In this document: in pieces, positions 7,499 to 8,025 of the stretch
How the letters are laid out: each line of letters begins with the position of its first letter
How positions within the stretch are numbered: position 1 is the first letter of the stretch
Assembly: GCA_027489295.1 (NCBI GenBank)
Contig: JAIYAA010000011.1
Coordinates: forward strand, 1 to 8,025
Direction: 5' to 3'
From: Sphingomonadales bacterium
GTDB lineage: Bacteria > Pseudomonadota > Alphaproteobacteria > Sphingomonadales > Sphingomonadaceae
Length of the DNA stretch: 8,025 nucleotides
Made by a program: the position numbers and the translations under genes
The notes under the pieces: generated by a model
Told to the model about the DNA's origin: nothing
Database searches by the model: none
Seen by the model: only the letters and a program-made list of their open reading frames with translations

Positions 7499-8025
7499 TT
7501 GAAACGCATCGGTCTTCTCGGCGGGTCGTTCAATCCGGCGCATCGCGGGCATCGGCGGCTGTCGCTGCATGCCATCCGCGCGCTCGACCTCGACGAAGTG
7601 TGGTGGATGGTCTCGCCCGGCAATCCGCTGAAGGACAAGGCGGGCATGGCGCCGTTCCAGGCACGACTCGCCTCGGCGCGGGCGATGGCGCGGCATGCGC
7701 CGATCCGTCCCACCGCCATCGAGAAGAAGCTAAAGACCCGCTACACTGCCGATACGCTCACCAAGCTGCCCCGGCTCTATCCGAATCACCGCTTCATCTG
7801 GCTGATGGGGGCGGACAATCTGGCGCAGTTCCATCGCTGGGAACGGTGGCGTCACATCGCCCGGCAGGTTCCGATTGCGGTGATCGCGCGTCCGGGCTAT
7901 GATCGTGGTGCCCATGCAAGTCCTGCAATGGGTTGGCTGCGGCGCGCTGTGCGGCCCGCAGGCCAGGCGAAACATTGGACGCGATGGAGATTGCCGGCAC
8001 TTGTGCTGTTGCGCTTCCGCCCCGA
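7499..8025 (+). CDS. nadD: Nicotinate-nucleotide adenylyltransferase, TTG start, 3'-truncated by window edge
   Basis: NadD transfers AMP from ATP to nicotinate mononucleotide, giving deamido-NAD in NAD synthesis. 175 complete codons are present with no stop before the edge; the family is roughly 190-220 residues, so a short C-terminal piece containing the SSTxxR motif should lie outside. Visible motifs are RIGLLGGSFNPAHRGH (residues 3-18), with the HxGH nucleotidyltransferase signature at 15-18, VSPGNPLK (38-45) and LMGADNLAQFHRW (102-114). The start is TTG at 7499, 16 bases after the proA stop. No in-frame ATG exists before the one at residue 37, which lies beyond the catalytic HxGH motif, and no ATG, GTG or TTG is seen in frame just upstream, so TTG is the only reasonable start nearby. 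No good ribosome binding site is visible, which suggests translational coupling to proA. Confidence 0.92.
   Translation, partial: MKRIGLLGGSFNPAHRGHRRLSLHAIRALDLDEVWWMVSPGNPLKDKAGMAPFQARLASARAMARHAPIRPTAIEKKLKTRYTADTLTKLPRLYPNHRFIWLMGADNLAQFHRWERWRHIARQVPIAVIARPGYDRGAHASPAMGWLRRAVRPAGQAKHWTRWRLPALVLLRFRP

Noticed and set aside
6166..7719. Long minus-strand open frame continuing upstream of the DUF3667 gene, across proA and into nadD
   Set aside because: It is the antisense of proA and the start of nadD, both firmly identified. It is low-complexity His/Arg/Gly/Ala sequence of the kind G+C-rich DNA gives in shadow frames. The recognisable protein begins at the ATG at 6165.

Overview
The window is G+C-rich DNA with the gene content and protein style of an alphaproteobacterium, most probably a sphingomonad (inferred from the look of the proteins, not from a search). 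Coding is dense, there are short overlaps or gaps between genes, and I see no transposase, integrase, CRISPR array, tRNA or rRNA. It reads as ordinary chromosomal housekeeping and metabolic DNA. It is not an obvious accessory island.

Region 1 (1-2382) is the distal part of a cytochrome bo3-type quinol oxidase operon: the C-terminal two thirds of cyoB (entering from the left), then cyoC and cyoD, each overlapping its upstream neighbour by an ATGA. cyoA should lie just outside the left edge. No haem O synthase gene (cyoE/ctaB) follows cyoD.

Region 2 (2383-5060) pairs a GAF plus Fis-type HTH regulator with an NAD(P)-dependent aldehyde dehydrogenase of the ExaC/AcoD/AldB type. The regulator looks like AcoR without its AAA+ sigma-54 activation domain. 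The 136-base gap between them holds a perfect inverted repeat (TGTCTC-N6-GAGACA core), which is the best operator candidate in the window.

Region 3 (5061-6165) has a GC-rich hairpin between two convergent genes, followed by a minus-strand membrane protein of the DUF3667 type. That protein has a His-rich N terminus, a four-cysteine zinc ribbon, a coiled coil and about five membrane segments. Its function is unknown.

Region 4 (6166-8025) carries proA (gamma-glutamyl phosphate reductase, proline synthesis) and, 16 bases later, nadD (nicotinate-nucleotide adenylyltransferase, NAD synthesis). nadD starts at a TTG codon and runs off the right edge. proA and the DUF3667 gene diverge from a 48-base gap.

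No clearly new system is visible. The points most worth following are the AAA+-less AcoR-like regulator with its putative operator, and the uncharacterised DUF3667 protein.
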